DNA of 64,000 bases from Lactarius indigo (lineage: Eukaryota; Basidiomycota; Agaricomycetes; Russulales; Russulaceae): the NCBI GenBank assembly GCA_025766275.1, contig JAFKAC010000056.1:124001-188000 (forward strand). Direction: 5' to 3'. Positions 59,901-64,000 of the stretch are shown piece after piece (within the stretch, counting starts at the first letter, position 1; every line of letters begins with the position of its first letter). The notes under the pieces were generated by a model that saw only the letters and a list, made by a program, of their open reading frames with translations, had not been told where the DNA came from and did not search any database. Both the position numbers and the translations under genes were made by a program.

Positions 59901-59988
59901 AATTGCCAGGAGTTCGAGGTCGTAGATATCATAATTTCGTTCGGCTTCATTGAGGGTGGATGTTACGGTTCCGAGGGACCATCCGGGT
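56928..59988 (-). pseudogene. Gypsy element 1 pol: RNase H end, integrase, chromodomain
   Basis: One reading frame runs through three ORFs separated by two TGA codons, at 58887-58889 (right after TDGQSE) and at 57720-57722 (after CHAEI). Order: RNase H remainder (AERNYDIYDLELLAIVKAF, VFSDHLNLQYW, GRADALSR); integrase zinc region (HHDSPVYGHPG to GCAECQRHK) and catalytic core (AVDFITKLP, VISDRDPHF, AYHPRTDGQSE); GPY/F-like HGPFKVIQVMSPVNYRLELP; chromodomain EYEVEKILDSRRFGRRR with LQYLVKWKGYPDSDNQW; and a C-terminal extension with a coiled-coil-like tail (LEKRMRQLQMELEMVRDD). The chromodomain suggests targeting to heterochromatin. Not functional as is, unless stops are read through. Confidence 0.85.
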
Positions 59989-60376
59989 TGTCTGCGGAGC
60001 TGAGCTCAACGCGTTGGTAGAGTCGGGACTTGTTCTGCAAACAAGTCAAGCTTCGGGGATTTCTAGGCTCAACTCAGAGAGTATCGCTAGAGAGAGGGGA
60101 GAGTACGTGGTTTTCGAGGCAAGGCAAACTAGATCGGATTCAAGAACTAAGAGTAGACAAGGATTGTACTACTCATTGTGCTACGTCTTATACTCGTACA
60201 AACTGGGGTTTTCGGGGGCCGTTTTCTACATGCCACGTCACTTATCTTTGCTACGTAGACGATTCGTGATTCGAGCACCATAAGGCGTGCTTAAGACGAT
60301 ACCAGAGTTCTGCAAAACTTACGGGGTTGACCGCGCGTCGCGTGATGTGATGTCACGATGTCACGTGACCGTGACA
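59989..60376 (-). repeat. 3' LTR of gypsy element 2
   Basis: 388 bp with tgtc...gaca ends on the + strand. Its internal side abuts a G-rich polypurine tract; its outer side interrupts the RNase H codons of element 1. The five outer bases cgggt (59984-59988) are the predicted target-site duplication. Confidence 0.8.
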
Positions 60377-60387
60377 TAGCCCCCCTA
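60377..60387 (-). other. Polypurine tract of gypsy element 2
   Basis: TAGGGGGGCTA on the coding strand, between the pol stop codon (60388-60390) and the LTR start TGTCACG. The stop codon directly abuts the tract, so there is no 3' spacer. Confidence 0.75.
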
Positions 60388-63300
60388 CTAGGTCGAGTCG
60401 TCTCGACTCGTGTTACCGGCGGCGTGAGTAAAATCGTAATCGTGTCTGAAAATATAATGTTCGGGGCGTCGGTATGGGTCGCCTCGCCGCTGAGCGCGAA
60501 GTCGTGCGGTAGCCTGGGTGGCTCGTTCGCGGTCGACCGCGCGCCCGAGGACTGCGAGCCAAGCGCAATACGTGTTTGCGTGCGCCGTAGTGGTCGATAC
60601 GTGGCAAACGCGGCGGTCAGCACATTTGGCGTGCGGTGTACGACATTCGAATGTCAGGTGCTCTAGACTATCGCACCACGTACATGTCGGGAGACCCGCG
60701 CGACTGTAAATGGACGCGCGTCGATCGGCGTTGGGGTCGCGAGTTTCGCTGTTGTCAGTGGTCGAAGGTGGTGGCGTGACGACTTCTCCGGATTCGACCT
60801 CATGTAAATCGGGCGAAACTGATCGCGCCGGTTCATCGTGCAACTGTGGGAAGGTAGCGCGGCGGGGGTGAGCGGTTACCACTTCGGCGAACGTGCGGGG
60901 TAGAACTCGAGGTGGGATAGGGAGGATTTGCTCCGCCATGCATACGGCGCGGTGGTGTCGAAGACGAGGGTCCGAGACGCCGTCATGTGTGAATACACTA
61001 GCGAGGGCCGTTGGCATCGGTTTCGGAAGGTACGGCGTTAAACGGGTAACCGCACAGGCGTCGAGGATGCGTTTGTCGATATCGGCTGCGTTGTTGGCCC
61101 AGTCTACCATGCTGTGTTCGGCTTCCCTCAGTCGCATCGAAAGGAGTTGTTGGTGCTGTACTGATTCTCTGAGTCGATGGATGTCTGCGCTTAAGCCGGG
61201 ATCGGCGAGTCGCCCTAGTGCTTTGTCGATGTCGGCACGGGCTGGGTGGTCTGGACGAAAGATGTCGATGAACTCTTTCTCCAAGATTCGCGGCTGAATG
61301 TCGGGACGGGGGCGTGCTGTCAACTCGGCGTAATAGAAGGGTTTGTTGCGTCCCTCGGTAGCGATGACGATGGGTTGCCCACGGGCGTTGATGACGAACT
61401 GTAGATAAGCTGCGTTCCTTCGTTCCCCGTCAGAGAATGGTATCTCGACCTGATAGGGATGCTCTGGTAATGTTTTCTGCCAGTCGCCCGGGGGTGGTAA
61501 CACATCGGAGCTCGGTCGCGGTGGCAGGGGGTGGACTGGTCGTTTACTGTCGCGTGCTGCGATTTCCTCGAGCGCCTCTCGTCGTAGACGTTGCTGGCGT
61601 CGCTGTTTAGCCTGCGAGTGGCGGTAGTGATTGCCATCGTCCCCGATATGCGTGCTTAGTCCCCACATGTCCTCGCGCGAGCGCGGCGAGTTCAGAAGAG
61701 CGTTGTAGGACGGGCCCACCTTTGCCCACTCGTTTACTTCTTGGTCGATACGTCGATTGACGTCGTCCGGGAGGTCTCGAGCGGCGATGACGGGGAACTG
61801 CGGGGGGTGTCTGTCCATGACTGAGATGATAGCGTTTATGCTGGTCCGTGTTCTGTCTTTATATCGTTGTATCAGTTCGGGGGTGCGTAAGTTCGAGATT
61901 GGTTCCCAGCTATCGTGAGCTGCGGAAAAACCTTTCCACCTCACCAAATATTGCGGCGTCTTCTTACGACCGTGCGTTCGATAATCGAGGAGGTCTTCTA
62001 CTTCCCATTCGGGTTCACCGTCTATAAGTTCCGGGGGGGGGTGCACTTCCTTTTTATCGTTCATGATGGTTTCCTGATATGGGACGAGTAGTCCCGCGTG
62101 AACGACGTCGTGTATCTTCCAATGAGCGGGAAGCTGAAGTCGATAAGCCATGTCGGATACTCGTTGCGTGATTAAGAAGGGGCCATATCGTCGAGGAGAC
62201 AGTTTGGCCGATGGGTGTGTGGTTCTGATATTTGTGGCATCTAGCCATACCTTATCGCCCAATCGATAGGGCTGATAGCGCGGCGATTCTGTGACCCATC
62301 GCAGTTGCGTTGCTCTCATCGCGGTTTGTGCGTTTGCCCGTGCTTCCGTCAGCTCCGCCAGGCGTTGGTCGGCCGTGGGGGAAAGTGTCGGGGTTTTTGG
62401 TTGATGGACAGTTGGCACGAAGCCCATAATCAATTCGAATGGCGTTTTTCGGGTGGTTTCCGAGGGCCAAGCGTTAGTGGCGTACTGAGCGATAGGTAGC
62501 ATCGCGGCCCACTGGTCTTGTTGGTAGTTAGCGTAAATCCTTAAGTATTGCTCTAATTTTTGGTTAGTTCGTTCCGACTGTCCGTCGGTCCGTGGGTGGT
62601 ACGCAGAGCTTATGTTTTGCTGTATGTTCAAGGCAGAACATAGATTCTTTGCTAGTGAAGCCGTAAAGCGGGGATCGCAATCGGATATGACCTTTTCTGG
62701 CAGTCCATAATGTGGTAGGACGTGTCGGATATAGGCCTGCGCTACTTCTTCCGTACCGAATTTCTCTTTCCAGGGAATGAATATGTTGGCCTTCGAACAA
62801 CCTTGATCAGTGATGGTAAGAATTGCATCGAAGCCGTGCGATTTTGGTAACTTGACGATGAAATCGAGTGCTATTACTTTGAATGGTAGAGGCGTCCCTT
62901 CTGGGTAGATGGGCGATAGTGGTACGCGTGGTCGGTTTGTGAGGTTTTTACTGGCCTGACACGCGATGCATCCCTTGACGTATTCGATCACATCGTGTTT
63001 CATAGCTGGCCACCAGTAGTGTTTTTGTATGGCTGCTAATGTGTTAGATTGTCCGGGATGTCCCGCGGAGGGAAGATCATGAAATGATCGAATTACCCCC
63101 CTCCTCAAGGAGGTGTCGTCCACGATCACTAGTCTGCCGAGATAGAAGTAAAGTCCTGTGGAATCGTGGGTGAGCGGGAGGCGGATGGTCGATGCGAAAG
63201 AAGGGTGAGCACGTTGGGCGGCGCGACATTGATCGTCTAGTGTTGTAACATGGGCGAGGTTGACAAAAAGGGAAGGGGGGAGCACAGTGACGTGCTGGTT

Positions 63301-64000
63301 GTCGAGTTCGTCTGTGACGAGGGCAGGGTGACGGGACAGGGCATCTGCATGAAGAGTAGGCCCCGGAATGTGTCGAAGTACGATGTTGTAATCGGCGAGA
63401 ATGTTAATTAGTCGTGCGACACGACGATTGATGTTTTGGGGAGCCCAATAGTGGAGTAAATTCTGATGATCGATGAGGACCGTGATGGGGTGTTGCGCGG
63501 CAACCAGCAGATGGCGCCAATGTTCGAGACCGCGAATGAGTGCAAGTAGTTCGCGATCGTAGACATCATAGTTTCGTTCGGCTGAACTCAAGGATTGGGA
63601 GAAATAACCCACGACTTGAGGTTTCTTTCGTTCGTCTAATTGAGACAGGATGGCCCCGATAGTGTATAGGGACGCGTCCGTCTGCAATTGAAAGGGTAAC
63701 GAGATGTCGGGTTGTCGAAGAGCAGGTCGCAAGCATGCGATGCTGATGAGTGTATTTAACGCGTCTGTGCATTCAGGAGTCCATACGAAAGGGACGTCTT
63801 TTCGTAATAAGTGCGTGAGTGGACGTGCGAGTTCCGCATAACGCGGGATAAATGGGCGTTGGTAACCTAACACCCCTAGTGTGCTGCGCAGTTGTTTAAT
63901 CGTTGTGAGCGTTCGCGGCCAGTCTCGTAGTCCTGAGACTTTGTCATCGCCCATTTGAATGGTTCCATTGGCGATGGTCATGCCTAAATAGTCAATTTCG
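60388..64000 (-). CDS. Gypsy element 2 pol, 5'-partial, with C-terminal zinc knuckle
   Basis: Open from the window edge (frame reads EIDYLGMTIANGTIQ) for about 1200 codons without a stop. Order: end of reverse transcriptase (thumb, TIKQLRSTLGVLGYQRPF); RNase H with acidic residues in LQTDASLYTIGAILSQ, DRELLALIRGL, VLIDHQNLLHYW and HADALSRH; integrase HHCC region (FHDLPSAGHPG to GCIACQASK) and D,D,E core (ALDFIVKLP, VISDCDPRF, AYHPRTDGQSER); GPY/F-like YGPFLITQRVSDMAYRLQLP; chromodomain EWEVEDLLDYRTHGRKK with YLVRWKGFSAAHDSWEP. A further 450-residue extension ends in a CCHC knuckle CTWCDSLEHLTFEC. Catalytic residues appear intact, so the element may be recently active. Confidence 0.9.
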   Translation of the reverse strand, partial: EIDYLGMTIANGTIQMGDDKVSGLRDWPRTLTTIKQLRSTLGVLGYQRPFIPRYAELARPLTHLLRKDVPFVWTPECTDALNTLISIACLRPALRQPDISLPFQLQTDASLYTIGAILSQLDERKKPQVVGYFSQSLSSAERNYDVYDRELLALIRGLEHWRHLLVAAQHPITVLIDHQNLLHYWAPQNINRRVARLINILADYNIVLRHIPGPTLHADALSRHPALVTDELDNQHVTVLPPSLFVNLAHVTTLDDQCRAAQRAHPSFASTIRLPLTHDSTGLYFYLGRLVIVDDTSLRRGVIRSFHDLPSAGHPGQSNTLAAIQKHYWWPAMKHDVIEYVKGCIACQASKNLTNRPRVPLSPIYPEGTPLPFKVIALDFIVKLPKSHGFDAILTITDQGCSKANIFIPWKEKFGTEEVAQAYIRHVLPHYGLPEKVISDCDPRFTASLAKNLCSALNIQQNISSAYHPRTDGQSERTNQKLEQYLRIYANYQQDQWAAMLPIAQYATNAWPSETTRKTPFELIMGFVPTVHQPKTPTLSPTADQRLAELTEARANAQTAMRATQLRWVTESPRYQPYRLGDKVWLDATNIRTTHPSAKLSPRRYGPFLITQRVSDMAYRLQLPAHWKIHDVVHAGLLVPYQETIMNDKKEVHPPPELIDGEPEWEVEDLLDYRTHGRKKTPQYLVRWKGFSAAHDSWEPISNLRTPELIQRYKDRTRTSINAIISVMDRHPPQFPVIAARDLPDDVNRRIDQEVNEWAKVGPSYNALLNSPRSREDMWGLSTHIGDDGNHYRHSQAKQRRQQRLRREALEEIAARDSKRPVHPLPPRPSSDVLPPPGDWQKTLPEHPYQVEIPFSDGERRNAAYLQFVINARGQPIVIATEGRNKPFYYAELTARPRPDIQPRILEKEFIDIFRPDHPARADIDKALGRLADPGLSADIHRLRESVQHQQLLSMRLREAEHSMVDWANNAADIDKRILDACAVTRLTPYLPKPMPTALASVFTHDGVSDPRLRHHRAVCMAEQILPIPPRVLPRTFAEVVTAHPRRATFPQLHDEPARSVSPDLHEVESGEVVTPPPSTTDNSETRDPNADRRASIYSRAGLPTCTWCDSLEHLTFECRTPHAKCADRRVCHVSTTTAHANTYCAWLAVLGRAVDRERATQATARLRAQRRGDPYRRPEHYIFRHDYDFTHAAGNTSRDDST

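Larger units (their letters stand above)
56390..59988 (-). mobile_element. Ty3/gypsy retrotransposon 1 (chromodomain type), 3' half
   Basis: Contains the 3' LTR, polypurine tract and the pol segment from within RNase H to the C-terminal extension. The gag, protease and reverse transcriptase parts are missing here because a second gypsy element interrupts it at 59988; they should reappear beyond that element. Decay (two nonsense codons) and the nested insertion make it the older of the two. Confidence 0.82.
59989..64000 (-). mobile_element. Ty3/gypsy retrotransposon 2, nested, runs off the window
   Basis: 3' LTR, polypurine tract and a long uninterrupted pol inserted into element 1. Its 5' part (gag, protease, most of reverse transcriptase, 5' LTR) is outside the window. 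The pol shares domain order with element 1 but is clearly a different family: the LTR differs and the C-terminal extension is unrelated. Confidence 0.85.

Noticed and set aside
1..64000. CRISPR array, bacterial operon, or ribosomal RNA genes
   Set aside because: No regularly spaced direct repeats with unique spacers, no Shine-Dalgarno-type operons and no rRNA-like conserved blocks; the gene structure is fungal.

Overview
This window is nuclear DNA of a filamentous basidiomycete, most likely Agaricomycetes. Genes are split by many short (about 45-80 nt) GT-AG introns. The protein families fit that group: a Goodbye-type NLR, a DUF6699 protein, F-box-like and HMG-box genes, sedolisins, a Plavaka/CACTA-like transposase and chromodomain Ty3/gypsy elements. 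I cannot name the genus. Exon chains below were spliced by eye and checked for phase; there is no transcript evidence.

Layout. 1-2461: a 5'-truncated, stop-containing relic. 4220-9631 (-): a 21-exon gene that splices in frame into a predicted 1393-residue protein with a Goodbye domain, NACHT NTPase, ankyrin repeats and a C-terminal metacaspase with an intact His/Cys dyad. This is the most interesting object in the window. 10726-13910: two decayed sedolisin (S53) copies, with a broken duplicate of the NLR 5' end fused to the first. About 14400: a caspase p20 fragment. 14885-16229 (-): intact bub3. 18545-19959 (-): F-box-like gene. 20922-22600 (-): HMG-box gene. 30302-32002 (+): DUF6699 gene. 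36844-38649 (+): second HMG-box gene. Long ORF-poor gaps (7.7 kb and 4.8 kb) lie between these regulatory genes. 40554-43230 (-): decayed MUP1-like amino-acid permease. 45373-47542 (-): third, heavily frameshifted sedolisin.

The right-hand 14 kb is dominated by transposons. An apparently intact CACTA-like transposase (52531-55886, -) is followed by a short acidic ORF cut by a Ty3/gypsy LTR at 56390. That gypsy element is itself split within its RNase H region by a second gypsy element, whose pol runs off the right edge. The older element carries two in-frame TGA codons; the younger has an open pol ending in a CCHC zinc knuckle.

Overall, conserved housekeeping and regulatory genes (about 14.9-38.6 kb) sit between accessory flanks. 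The left flank is an NLR/protease region with duplication and decay, and the right flank is decayed genes plus nested transposons.
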